A stretch of 64,000 nt of DNA from Pseudomonas borbori. Its GTDB lineage: Bacteria > Pseudomonadota > Gammaproteobacteria > Pseudomonadales > Pseudomonadaceae. Below, piece after piece: positions 37,186-45,109 of this stretch. Both the position numbers and the translations under genes were made by a program. How positions within the stretch are numbered: the first letter of the stretch is position 1; every line of letters starts with the position of its first letter. The notes beneath the pieces are model-generated. The model made no database searches. It was not told where the DNA came from and worked only from the letters and a program-made list of their open reading frames with translations. Where the stretch lies: positions 178,666-242,665 of the forward strand of contig NZ_FOWX01000003.1 of assembly GCF_900115555.1 (NCBI RefSeq), written 5' to 3'.

Positions 37186-37213
37186 GCTTGAAGCTTGTAG
37201 CTTGTAGCTTGTG
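37186..37213. repeat. Heptanucleotide tandem repeat upstream of ygfZ
   Basis: Four consecutive 7-base units: GCTTGAA, GCTTGTA, GCTTGTA, GCTTGTG. Arrays of this AGCTTGT type are scattered through Pseudomonas intergenic DNA. It lies about 50 bases before the ygfZ start. Confidence 0.75.
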
Positions 37214-37264
37214 GCTGCTTTTATGATGACGCCCCTAACTTTCATCCAGCGATTGTTTATTCCT

Positions 37265-38206
37265 ATGGCCGATTCCGCGTTTTTCTCCACCCTCAGCCAC
37301 GAAGGCGTCCTCGCCGTTCGCGGCCCTGATGCGAGCAAATTCCTCCAGGGCCAACTGACCTGCAACCTCAATTACCTGAGCGATGCCAGCGCCAGCCTCG
37401 GTGCCCGCTGCACCCCGAAAGGCCGCATGCTGTCGAGTTTCCGGGTTGTCAGCGTGTTCGACGGTTTCCTGCTGGCGATGGCCAGTGAACTGGTCGAGCC
37501 GCAACTGCTCGACCTGCAGAAATACGCAGTATTCAGCAAGTCCAAGTTGATCGACGAAAGCGCCGACTGGGTGCGTTTCGGCCTGCATGAGGGTGACGCC
37601 GCGCTGGCCAGCCTCGGCCTCGACCTGCCCGGCCACGCCGACAGCGTGGCGCGGGTCGCCGACCTGCTGGCGCTGCGCCTGAGCGACGGCCGCGCCGAAC
37701 TCTGGGCACCGGCCAGCCAGGCCGAGCACCTGCAGGCCCAGTTGGCTGCACAGCTGGCGCACGCCCCACTGAATCGGTGGTTGCTGGCCCAGGTGCGCGC
37801 CGGCATCGGCCAGGTGCTGGGCGCCACCCGCGAGTTGTTCATCCCGCAAATGCTCAACCTGCAGGCATTGGGCGGCGTCAGTTTCAAGAAGGGCTGCTAC
37901 ACCGGCCAGGAAATCGTCGCGCGCATGCAGTACCTCGGCAAGCTCAAGCGTCGCCTGTATCGCCTGGCAGTGGACGGCGAGCAATTGCCCGCACCGGCCA
38001 CCGAACTGTTCTCGCCCGAGCGCAGCGGCAGCGTCGGTGAAGTGGTACTGGCCGCGCAGAGCGACAGCGGCTTCGAGCTGCTCGCGGTATTGCTGGAGGA
38101 CGCAGTCAGCGACGGCCGCATTCACCTCGGCACCCCGCAAGGCCTTCCGCTCAGGCTGCTGGATTTGCCCTACACCCTGGACAGCAACCGCGAAATCCAG
38201 CGCTAA
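37265..38206 (+). CDS. ygfZ: Folate-binding Fe-S cluster maintenance protein YgfZ
   Basis: A 313-residue GcvT-like protein. The hallmark KGCYTGQEIVARMQYLGKLKRRL (around residue 208-230) contains the conserved cysteine, and the N-terminal LQGQLTCNLNYL is typical. YgfZ uses tetrahydrofolate to support repair or assembly of certain Fe-S enzymes under oxidative stress. I take ATG 37265 (MADSAFFSTLSHEG). In-frame starts up to 54 bases upstream exist, and no clear ribosome site distinguishes them. Divergent from sdhE. Confidence 0.93.
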   Translation: MADSAFFSTLSHEGVLAVRGPDASKFLQGQLTCNLNYLSDASASLGARCTPKGRMLSSFRVVSVFDGFLLAMASELVEPQLLDLQKYAVFSKSKLIDESADWVRFGLHEGDAALASLGLDLPGHADSVARVADLLALRLSDGRAELWAPASQAEHLQAQLAAQLAHAPLNRWLLAQVRAGIGQVLGATRELFIPQMLNLQALGGVSFKKGCYTGQEIVARMQYLGKLKRRLYRLAVDGEQLPAPATELFSPERSGSVGEVVLAAQSDSGFELLAVLLEDAVSDGRIHLGTPQGLPLRLLDLPYTLDSNREIQR

Positions 38207-38246
38207 CCACCCTGCACCTGCAGCCGATTACCGAAGAGATCCGCCC

Positions 38247-39083
38247 ATGAGCAAGCTTGCCGAAAAAGTCCAACAGGAACTGATCAAGGCCATCGACAAC
38301 GACGATCTGGTACTGCCGACCCTGCCGGAGGTCGCCCTGAAGGTCCGTGAAGCGGCAGAAGACCCGGACATCGGCATTCCGCAGATCAGCAAGGTCATCG
38401 GCAACGATGCGGCGCTGACCGCCCGCATCATCAAGGTGGTGAACAGCCCATTGCTACGCACCAACAAGGAAATCACCGACCTGCAGATGGCCGTCAGCCG
38501 CCTGGGCATCAATTACACCTGCAATCTGGCCACCGGCCTGGCGATGGAGCAGATGTTCCAGGCCACCTCGGACGTGGTCGACCGCAAGATGCGCGAAGTC
38601 TGGAACAAAAGCACGGAAATCGCCGGGATCTGCCACGTTCTGTGCAAGCACTACACCCGCCTGCTGCCGGATCAGGCGACCCTCGCCGGCCTGGTCCACC
38701 AGATCGGCGTGCTGCCGATCCTCACCTACGCCGAAGACCACAACGAACTGCTGGCCGACTCGATCAGCCTCAACCATGTGATCGAGCAGATTCACCCGCT
38801 GATCGGCGACAAGATTCTGCGCACCTGGGACTTCCCCGAACTGATCGCCATGGTACCGGGCCAACACCTGGACTTCAGCCGCGACAGCGCCAAGGTCGAC
38901 TACGTCGACATCGTCCAGGTCGCCATCCTGCAGAGCTACCTGGGCAGCCAACACCCCTACACCCAACTGGACTGGAGCCAGATTCCGGCCTTCCACAAAC
39001 TCGGCCTGGACCCACAGCAGAACCTGAACGACGACGAAGACCTCTCCGCGGCCATGGAAGCGGCCATGGGCATGCTGCAGTAA
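38247..39083 (+). CDS. HDOD-domain protein
   Basis: A 278-residue protein whose HDOD domain covers about residues 20-215 (LPTLPEVALKVREAAEDPDI, then IGNDAALTARIIKVVNSPL, typical of the family). HDOD proteins are degenerate HD phosphohydrolases without full metal-binding residues and act in signalling, motility or virulence in Pseudomonas and Xanthomonas. No receiver, GGDEF or EAL domain is fused. It follows ygfZ by 40 bases and may be co-transcribed. Specific role unknown. Confidence 0.88.
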   Translation: MSKLAEKVQQELIKAIDNDDLVLPTLPEVALKVREAAEDPDIGIPQISKVIGNDAALTARIIKVVNSPLLRTNKEITDLQMAVSRLGINYTCNLATGLAMEQMFQATSDVVDRKMREVWNKSTEIAGICHVLCKHYTRLLPDQATLAGLVHQIGVLPILTYAEDHNELLADSISLNHVIEQIHPLIGDKILRTWDFPELIAMVPGQHLDFSRDSAKVDYVDIVQVAILQSYLGSQHPYTQLDWSQIPAFHKLGLDPQQNLNDDEDLSAAMEAAMGMLQ

Positions 39084-39150
39084 AGCTGTCGTCTGCACCC
39101 GAGCCTGCAGAGCATCACACTGAGCACGGTATGCTCGAAGGAGGGATCCC

Positions 39151-39897
39151 ATGCAGCACTGCCTGCTGTTAGTCATCCTGCTACTTAGCGACCTGGTCAT
39201 AGCGGAACCCATTCGCCTTACGACGGGCGAGTGGCCGCCCTTTCACGGCGCGCAGCTGCCCCATCAGGGCGTCGCCACGCGAATCGTCAACGAAGCCTTT
39301 ACCCTCGAGGGCATCGAGGTGCAGTGGGAGTTCCTGCCCTGGGCGCGCTCGCTGCAGATGGCCGCGCAGGGGCAACGCACCGGCACCGCGGTCTGGCGGC
39401 GCAACGCCGAACGCGAGGAGCAGTTCTTCATCAGCGACCCTGTGCTGCTCAGCCACCAGCACTTCTTCCATCTCAAGAACCGGAATTTCGCGTGGACCAC
39501 CCTGGATAATCTGCAGGATCTGCGCATAGGCGCCACCCGTAGCTACTTCTACGGCCGCGACTTCGAGCGAGCCGAGACGGCGGGTCGGCTGAACGTGCAT
39601 CGCATCAACAGCGACGAAGTGGCATTCCGTCAGCTGCTGGGAGGCCGCATCGACCTGTTCCCGATGTCACGGGAGGCCGGCCTTAGCCTGCTGGCTCAGC
39701 GCTTCACGGCGGCGGAACGAGCGCGACTGAACTTTCACGCCAAGCCCCTGAGCAGCGCCTCTCTGCACCTCCTGCTGTCACGCCAGGTACCCGGCAATGC
39801 CGAGCTGCTCGAATGCTTCAACCGCGGCCTCAAGCAATTGCAGGACAACGGCAAGATCGCCCAGTATCTGTGGGGAGTCCAGCATCCCCACCCATGA
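39151..39897 (+). CDS. Orphan periplasmic solute-binding-like protein (SBP_bac_3)
   Basis: A 248-residue protein with a signal peptide (1-18, LLLVILLLSDLVIA/EP) and the opening IRLTTGEWPPFHG that marks type-3 solute-binding proteins of the orphan Pseudomonas group. The ATG has an excellent ribosome site (GGAGGGA). The C-terminus ends with the helix ECFNRGLKQLQDNGKIAQYL. No transporter genes adjoin it, and it is convergent with tctE. It could be a ligand-sensing or vestigial binding protein. It is a distant relative of the one at 14445-15167. Confidence 0.78.
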   Translation: MQHCLLLVILLLSDLVIAEPIRLTTGEWPPFHGAQLPHQGVATRIVNEAFTLEGIEVQWEFLPWARSLQMAAQGQRTGTAVWRRNAEREEQFFISDPVLLSHQHFFHLKNRNFAWTTLDNLQDLRIGATRSYFYGRDFERAETAGRLNVHRINSDEVAFRQLLGGRIDLFPMSREAGLSLLAQRFTAAERARLNFHAKPLSSASLHLLLSRQVPGNAELLECFNRGLKQLQDNGKIAQYLWGVQHPHP

Positions 39898-41307
39898 TCA
39901 GCCAGCCTCGACGGCAAACTCCACCCGTACCAGCAACCCCTGCGGCTGCGCCTGATGCAGGCTGATGGCGGCCCGATGCGCGCGGCAGATCTCGCCGACG
40001 ATGGCCAGGCCCAGGCCGGCGCCCGAGCCCTGCACGCTGCGGCGATAGAAACGTTCGAAGACCTTCTCGCGCTCCTCCGCGGGGATCCCCGGGCCATCGT
40101 CCTGGACCTCCAGGATGCCGGGCGCCAGTACCCGCAGGATCACATTGCCACCGACCGGGGTATGCGCCAGGGCATTATCCACCAGGTTGCACAACAGTTC
40201 ATTGAGCAGGGTCGGCTCGCCGCGCAGCCACACCGGCTGCTCGGCCTCCAGCGCCAAGGCGATTCCGCAGGCATGGGCCAGGGGCGCCAAGGCCAACCCC
40301 AGCTCACGGGCCAGCTGGCTGAGATCCAGGCGTTGCGCGCCGCCTTCGGCAATCGCCCGCGCGCCGCTTTCGATGCGCGCCAGCGAAAGCAGTTGATTGG
40401 CCAGTTGAGTCAGCCGGTCGGTGTTCTGCGCAGCCTCTTCCAGGGTGCTGCGCCAGGCGGCCGGCTCCTGCGCGCGCAGACCCAGCTCGACCCGCGCCTT
40501 GAGCGCCGCCAGGGGCGTGCGCAGTTCGTGGGCGGCATCGGCGATGAATTGCGACTGGCGCTCGAACAGGTCGCGCAAGCGGTCGTTGAACTGATTCAAC
40601 GCATTCACCAGCGGGCGCAACTCGCGCGGCAGCTCGGTATCCGGTAGCGGCCGCAGATCGTCGCTGGCGCGCGAGGCCACGGCCCGCCGCAACAGGTCCA
40701 GGGGGCGCAGCGCAGCACTCACCGCCAGCCACACCAGCAGCAAGGCGCTGAACGCCAGCAAGCTCATGCGCCACAGCGTGCCGACCAGCAACTCACGGAT
40801 CATGCGCTCGCGCGCGCCCAGGGTCTCGGCCACCCGGATCTCGGCGATACCATTGAGCAAGGGCTCGCTGACCGGTTGCAGCAGGCTGACCACCCGCACG
40901 CCCTGACCGCGGTAGAGGCCGTCGTAGAAACGCGCCAGCGCCGGGTAGTCGTCGGTGCGCGGAGTACCCGCAGGCGCAGCCGGCAGGTCTTCGTAACCGG
41001 ACACCAGTTGCCCGCGCAGATCCAACACCTGGTAGTAGATGCGCCCGGCGCTGTCGTAGGCGAAGGTGTCCAGGGCGACATAGGGCACATTGGCCTTGAG
41101 CCGGCCGTCATCGGCATACAGGCCCTGGGCAATCGCCCGCGCCGACGCCAGCAGGGTGCGGTCATAAGCGGTATCGGCGGCGCGCCGGGCGCTCCAGTAG
41201 GCACTCAGGCTGGCGATCAGCAGGAGCAAGGCGAGCAACAGCGCCAGACGCCGCAGCAGCCGCCCGCGCAGGCTACCGACTGCAGCAATCCGCGCCCCCT
41301 CAGTCAC
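39898..41307 (-). CDS. tctE: Sensor histidine kinase TctE
   Basis: A 469-residue membrane kinase. TM1 lies at about 18-38 and TM2 at about 170-192, with a periplasmic sensor between them. A HAMP-like linker follows. The phospho-acceptor His is in FIADAAHELRTPLAALKARVE. The ATPase has N-box LLCNLVDNALAHTP, G1 DDGPGIP and G2 GAGLGLAI. I choose GTG 41307, inside the tctD stop (8-base overlap); an upstream GTG at 41337 is possible. It pairs with TctD to sense tricarboxylates such as citrate and controls the divergent opdH-tctCBA genes. Confidence 0.92.
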   Translation of the reverse strand: MTEGARIAAVGSLRGRLLRRLALLLALLLLIASLSAYWSARRAADTAYDRTLLASARAIAQGLYADDGRLKANVPYVALDTFAYDSAGRIYYQVLDLRGQLVSGYEDLPAAPAGTPRTDDYPALARFYDGLYRGQGVRVVSLLQPVSEPLLNGIAEIRVAETLGARERMIRELLVGTLWRMSLLAFSALLLVWLAVSAALRPLDLLRRAVASRASDDLRPLPDTELPRELRPLVNALNQFNDRLRDLFERQSQFIADAAHELRTPLAALKARVELGLRAQEPAAWRSTLEEAAQNTDRLTQLANQLLSLARIESGARAIAEGGAQRLDLSQLARELGLALAPLAHACGIALALEAEQPVWLRGEPTLLNELLCNLVDNALAHTPVGGNVILRVLAPGILEVQDDGPGIPAEEREKVFERFYRRSVQGSGAGLGLAIVGEICRAHRAAISLHQAQPQGLLVRVEFAVEAG

Positions 41308-41971
41308 CGACTGCTTCCAGCAGATAACCCAGGCCACGGAAGGTGACGATGCGCACGCCGCTGCCCTCGAGCTTCTTGCGCAGGCGATGGACGTAGATCT
41401 CGATGGAGTCGGCGCTGGCCTCCTCGTCCAGGCCGAACACCTGGGCCGCCAGTTGCTCCTTGCTCATCACCCGCCCCGGCCGGGCGATCATCGCCTCCAG
41501 CACCGCCTGCTCGCGGGAAGTCAGGCTGAGGCTTTCACCCCGCGCACTGAAGCGCCGGGTAGCCAGGTCGTAGACCAGTTCACCGCAGCGCTGCTGCTGC
41601 TCGCCACCCAGCATGCTGCGCCGCAGCAGCGCCTTGACCCGCGCCTCCAGCTCGCTCAGCTCGAAGGGTTTGGCCAGGTAATCGTCGGCGCCGAGGTTGA
41701 GGCCGTGCACGCGATCCTTGACCTCGCCACGGGCGGTCAGCATCAGCACCGGCAGGGTCTTGCCGCGTGCGCGCAAACGCGCCAGCACCTGGAAACCATC
41801 GAGGCGCGGCAGGCCGATATCGAGAATCGCCAGGGCATAGTCCTCGCTGGCCAGCGCCAGGTCGGCGGCCACCCCGTCGTGCAGCACATCCACCGTCCAG
41901 CCCGCGCCTTTGAGGGCCTGAGCCACGCTTGCCGCCAGTTGCGGATGGTCTTCGACCAGCAGAATTCGCAC
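41300..41971 (-). CDS. tctD: Response regulator TctD (OmpR family)
   Basis: A 223-residue regulator. The receiver domain has the acidic pocket (VEDH), phospho-acceptor Asp in LAILDIGLPRLDGF at about residue 51, and Lys in LAKPFE. The C-terminal winged helix (about 125-220) contains VMSKEQLAAQVFG and SIEIYVHRLRKKL. The start is GTG 41971, supported by the strong site GGAGGGAGG just upstream. In P. aeruginosa TctD controls opdH and the tct transport genes and responds to carbon source. The 11-bp-spaced direct repeats at 42178-42197 are a plausible binding site. Confidence 0.95.
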   Translation of the reverse strand: MRILLVEDHPQLAASVAQALKGAGWTVDVLHDGVAADLALASEDYALAILDIGLPRLDGFQVLARLRARGKTLPVLMLTARGEVKDRVHGLNLGADDYLAKPFELSELEARVKALLRRSMLGGEQQQRCGELVYDLATRRFSARGESLSLTSREQAVLEAMIARPGRVMSKEQLAAQVFGLDEEASADSIEIYVHRLRKKLEGSGVRIVTFRGLGYLLEAVGD

Positions 41972-42147
41972 CGCCACCTCCCTCCGGATTCGAGTCAACG
42001 GCCGCTATCGGCCACGCAGCCCGGGGCGCAGTTTACAGACGCGAGGCGCCCTGTGAATGGTCTAAATACCTGCGACCAGCCGCCACGGTAAAACTTTGTG
42101 GCCCGCCATCCCTGGCGCCCACCCTGCGGGCCGTCGCAGGCGACGTC

Positions 42148-42170
42148 AAAAAACGCTCCAGGCGTTTTTT
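42148..42170. terminator. Symmetrical A/T-flanked hairpin in the tctD-opdH gap
   Basis: AAAAAACGC TCCAG GCGTTTTTT is a perfect 9-bp inverted repeat with a T-run on both strands, so it looks like a bidirectional terminator. It lies upstream of both divergent genes, so it would act on leader RNAs or block transcription between the two promoters. Confidence 0.55.
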
Positions 42171-42177
42171 CAGCACT

Positions 42178-42197
42178 GAAAGCTTGGCGAAAGCTTG
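42178..42197 (+). promoter_or_regulatory. Direct repeats GAAAGCTTG, candidate TctD site
   Basis: Two identical 9-mers GAAAGCTTG start at 42178 and 42189, i.e. 11 bases apart, about one helical turn. OmpR-family regulators bind tandem direct repeats of this spacing. The site is about 100 bases upstream of the opdH start and 207 upstream of tctD. Confidence 0.5.
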
Positions 42198-42216
42198 ACC
42201 TCATAGGATCAGTCCC

Positions 42217-42263
42217 AGGTGGCTCGACCCACCTACCTGAACGGTCCGCACAGTGGTGTGCGG
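42217..42263 (+). other. Two small inverted repeats in the opdH leader
   Basis: AGGTGG...CCACCT (42217-42234) and CCGCACA GTGG TGTGCGG (42246-42263, perfect 7-bp stem) lie just upstream of the opdH ribosome site GGAG. They may fold in the mRNA leader or be operator dyads. Confidence 0.4.
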
Positions 42264-42294
42264 CCGTGACAAAAACAACAATGGAGACCACCCG

Positions 42295-43560
42295 ATGCCG
42301 ATCGCATCCCGTCAGGCCCTGCTGCCTGCGAACCTGCTAAGCCTAGCCGTATCCGCGGCGCTGCTCGCGCCTGCCGCCCAGGCCGCTTTTGTCGAAGACA
42401 GCAGCGCCAACCTGGTCATGACCAATATCTACCTGAATCGTGATTTCCGCGAAGGCGATGGCCAGAACAAGCGCGAAGAATGGGGCCAGGGTTTCCTCCT
42501 CGACATCCAGTCCGGCTACACCGAAGGTACGGTCGGCTTCGGCCTCGATGCCCTGGGCATGCTCGGCGTCAAGCTCGACTCCGGCGGAGGGCGCACCGGC
42601 ACCGACCTGCTGCCGGTACAGGACGACGGCGGCACTCCAGACGAGTTCAGCCGTCTGGGCCTGACCGCCAAGGTCAAGGCTTCCGCCACCGAACTGCGCT
42701 ACGGTTCGCACGTGCCCGAACTGCCGGTGGTCAAGGCCAGCGACAGCCGCCTGCTGCCCCAGGTGTTCGAGGGCGGCCTGCTGACCTCCTCGGAACTGGC
42801 TGGCCTGACCTTCACCGGTGGGCGTCTGGACAAGGTCATCGACCGCGCCTCGACCAACTCCGAGGATATGCTGCTCAACAGCAAGAACAAGCGCTTCCCC
42901 GGCGGCATCGCTGCCGATCACCTGGACCTGGCCGGCCTCGACTACCAGTTCAACACGAACCTGAAAGGCCGCTACTTCTACGCCGAGCTGGACGACATCT
43001 ACCGGCAGAACTTCTTCAACCTGCTCGCCAGCTACCCAATGGGCGGCGGCACCCTGGCCGCCGACCTGCGCCTGATGCTCAGTGACGACACCGGCGCGGC
43101 GAATGCCGGCAAGGTCGACAACCGCGCCCTCAACGGCATACTCAGCTATGCCCACAGCGGCCACAAGCTCAGCCTGAACTACCAGGATATGAGCGGCGAC
43201 ACCGGTTACGCCTATATCGACGGCAGTGACCCCTACCTGGTCAACTTCTCGCAGATCAACGACTTCGCCAACCCCGACGAAAAATCCTGGCAGGCCCGTT
43301 ACGACTACAACTTTGCGGCGCTCGGCCTGCCCGGCCTGAGTGCCCTCGCCCGCTACACCCGCGGCGACGATGCCACCGTAATCGGCAGCGCCAAGAGCGG
43401 CGGCGAGTGGGAACGCGACCTGGAACTCAAGTACGTGGTGCAGAGCGGCCCGGCGAAGAACCTCTACGTGCGCCTGCGCAACGCCAGCTTCCACTCCGAC
43501 TTCGCCCGCGATGCGGACGAGAACCGCGTGATCGTCGGCTACACACTGCCGATTTGGTAA
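42295..43560 (+). CDS. opdH: OprD-family porin, tricarboxylate-specific (OpdH-like)
   Basis: A 421-residue outer-membrane porin of the OprD/OccK-type family. Signal peptide 1-30 ends PAAQA/AFVE. The mature N-terminus (SSANLVMTNIYLNRDFR) and the C-terminal strand ending VGYTLPIW with terminal Trp are typical for the family's 18-strand barrel. The ATG has GGAG eight bases upstream. Upstream tctDE (divergent) and downstream tctCBA identify it as the outer-membrane entry route for citrate, isocitrate or aconitate, as shown for P. aeruginosa OpdH. Confidence 0.92.
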   Translation: MPIASRQALLPANLLSLAVSAALLAPAAQAAFVEDSSANLVMTNIYLNRDFREGDGQNKREEWGQGFLLDIQSGYTEGTVGFGLDALGMLGVKLDSGGGRTGTDLLPVQDDGGTPDEFSRLGLTAKVKASATELRYGSHVPELPVVKASDSRLLPQVFEGGLLTSSELAGLTFTGGRLDKVIDRASTNSEDMLLNSKNKRFPGGIAADHLDLAGLDYQFNTNLKGRYFYAELDDIYRQNFFNLLASYPMGGGTLAADLRLMLSDDTGAANAGKVDNRALNGILSYAHSGHKLSLNYQDMSGDTGYAYIDGSDPYLVNFSQINDFANPDEKSWQARYDYNFAALGLPGLSALARYTRGDDATVIGSAKSGGEWERDLELKYVVQSGPAKNLYVRLRNASFHSDFARDADENRVIVGYTLPIW

Positions 43561-43589
43561 TCCACAATAACAATCGAGAGGATTCAACC

Positions 43590-44570
43590 ATGAAAACTGC
43601 CTTTACCCGTATCGCCCTGGCCACCGCCTGCCTGGCCTTCGCCGGCCAGCTGCTGGCCGGCGAACCCAAGCGCCCCGAGTGCATCGCGCCGGCCAAGCCC
43701 GGTGGCGGCTTCGACCTGACCTGCAAGCTGGCGCAAAGCGGCTTGAAAGACAGCGGCCTGCTGAAAGCACCGATGCGCGTCACCTACATGCCCGGCGGTG
43801 TCGGCGCGGTGGCCTATAACGCAGTGATCGCCCAGCGCGCCGATGACCCAGGCACCATTGTCGCCTTCTCCAGCGGATCCTTGCTCAATCTGGCCCAAGG
43901 CAAGTTCGGTCGTTACGACGAAACCGGCGTGCGCTGGCTCGCGGCGGTGGGCACCGACTACGGCGCCATCACCGTGCGCGCCGACTCGCCTTACCAGACG
44001 CTCACCGACCTGGTCGAGGCGCTGAAAAAAGACCCGTCGAGCATCGTCTTCGGCGCTGGCGCCACCATCGGCGGCCAGGACTGGATGCAGACCGCACTGA
44101 TCGCCCGCCTGGCCGGCATCGATCCGAAGAACCTGCGTTACGTCGCCTTCGAGGGCGGCGGCGAAACCCTCACCGCCATGCTCGGCGGCCACGTGCAGGT
44201 GACCAGCAGCGGCCTGGGTGAAGTTACCCCGCAACTGGAAGCGAAGAAGGTGCGCATCCTCGCGGTACTATCCGACGAGCGCCTGCCGGGCAAGCTGGCC
44301 GAGATCCCCACGGCCAAGGAGCAGGGCTACGACATGACCTGGCCGGTGATCCGCGGCTTCTATGTCGGCCCCGAGGTCAGCGACGAGCAGTACGACTGGT
44401 GGAAACAGCAGTTCGACAGCCTGCTCGCCAGCGAGGACTTCGCCAAGCTGCGTGAACAACGCGACCTGCTGCCGCTGTCGATGACTGGCGACGAGCTGCA
44501 AGCCTTCGTCTTCAAGCAGGTCGAGGAGTACAAGGTGTTGGCCGACGCCTTCGGCCTGATGCAGGAGTAA
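43590..44570 (+). CDS. tctC: Tricarboxylate-binding periplasmic protein TctC
   Basis: A 326-residue extracytoplasmic binding protein of the TTT (tripartite tricarboxylate transporter) family. Signal peptide 1-23 (ending GQLLA/GEPKRP). The ligand-pocket segments KPGGGFDLTCKLAQ, YMPGGVGAVAYN and FGAGATIGGQDW are visible. It delivers citrate-type ligands to TctAB and so works with the OpdH porin encoded 29 bases upstream. A strong hairpin follows its stop codon, which fits the higher amount of binding protein needed relative to the membrane subunits. Confidence 0.94.
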   Translation: MKTAFTRIALATACLAFAGQLLAGEPKRPECIAPAKPGGGFDLTCKLAQSGLKDSGLLKAPMRVTYMPGGVGAVAYNAVIAQRADDPGTIVAFSSGSLLNLAQGKFGRYDETGVRWLAAVGTDYGAITVRADSPYQTLTDLVEALKKDPSSIVFGAGATIGGQDWMQTALIARLAGIDPKNLRYVAFEGGGETLTAMLGGHVQVTSSGLGEVTPQLEAKKVRILAVLSDERLPGKLAEIPTAKEQGYDMTWPVIRGFYVGPEVSDEQYDWWKQQFDSLLASEDFAKLREQRDLLPLSMTGDELQAFVFKQVEEYKVLADAFGLMQE

Positions 44571-44582
44571 AACGCCGGCACC

Positions 44583-44616
44583 CAGGATGGCCGGCCCACG
44601 CGGCCCGGCCATCCTG
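44583..44616 (+). other. Perfect 12-bp hairpin between tctC and tctB
   Basis: The arms CAGGATGGCCGG and CCGGCCATCCTG enclose a 10-base loop, 12 bases after the tctC stop. No T-run follows, so full termination is unlikely. Hairpins at this position commonly stabilise the upstream binding-protein message. Confidence 0.7.
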
Positions 44617-44663
44617 CGGCTCTATGCCTCGCTCCTCCCTGACCCTCAATTAGGTAACCCACC

Positions 44664-45107
44664 ATGTACGTCCGCCTGTTCGCTGCGACCTGGCTGCTGT
44701 TCTGCGCCGGACTCGCCGTCCTTGCCTGGGGCTTCCAGGCACCCTTCGCCTACGACCCGGTCGGCCCCCGCGCCTACCCCCTGTTGCTGCTGACCCTGAT
44801 GGCCGCCGGTTCGCTGTGGCTACTGGTCAAGCCCGGCCTGCGCGAGCAGAAGTTGGACAGCTCCAGCGCCTTGCGCTCGGTACTGTGCATGCTGACCCTG
44901 CTGGCCTACGCCCTGCTGTTCGAATCCCTCGGGTTCATCATCAGCACCGCCCTGGGTACCTTCGCCCTCGGCCTGCTGTTCACCGGTCGCCTGCTGCCCT
45001 GCGCCATCAGCGGTGTGCTGATGGGTGTGCTGCTCTATGGCCTGTTCGATTACCTGCTGGATGTGCCGCTACCGCTCGGCCTGTTCGAAGCCTTCGTGGA
45101 GAGCTGA
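44664..45107 (+). CDS. tctB: Tripartite tricarboxylate transporter small membrane subunit TctB
   Basis: A 147-residue inner-membrane protein with four predicted helices (about 4-22, 33-50, 68-100 as a pair, and 112-133). The length and the GPRAYPLLLLTLMA motif near the first loop agree with the TctB family. It complexes with the large subunit TctA to import tricarboxylates, probably with sodium or proton coupling. Two bases separate its stop from the tctA start. Confidence 0.9.
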   Translation: MYVRLFAATWLLFCAGLAVLAWGFQAPFAYDPVGPRAYPLLLLTLMAAGSLWLLVKPGLREQKLDSSSALRSVLCMLTLLAYALLFESLGFIISTALGTFALGLLFTGRLLPCAISGVLMGVLLYGLFDYLLDVPLPLGLFEAFVES

Positions 45108-45109
45108 AA

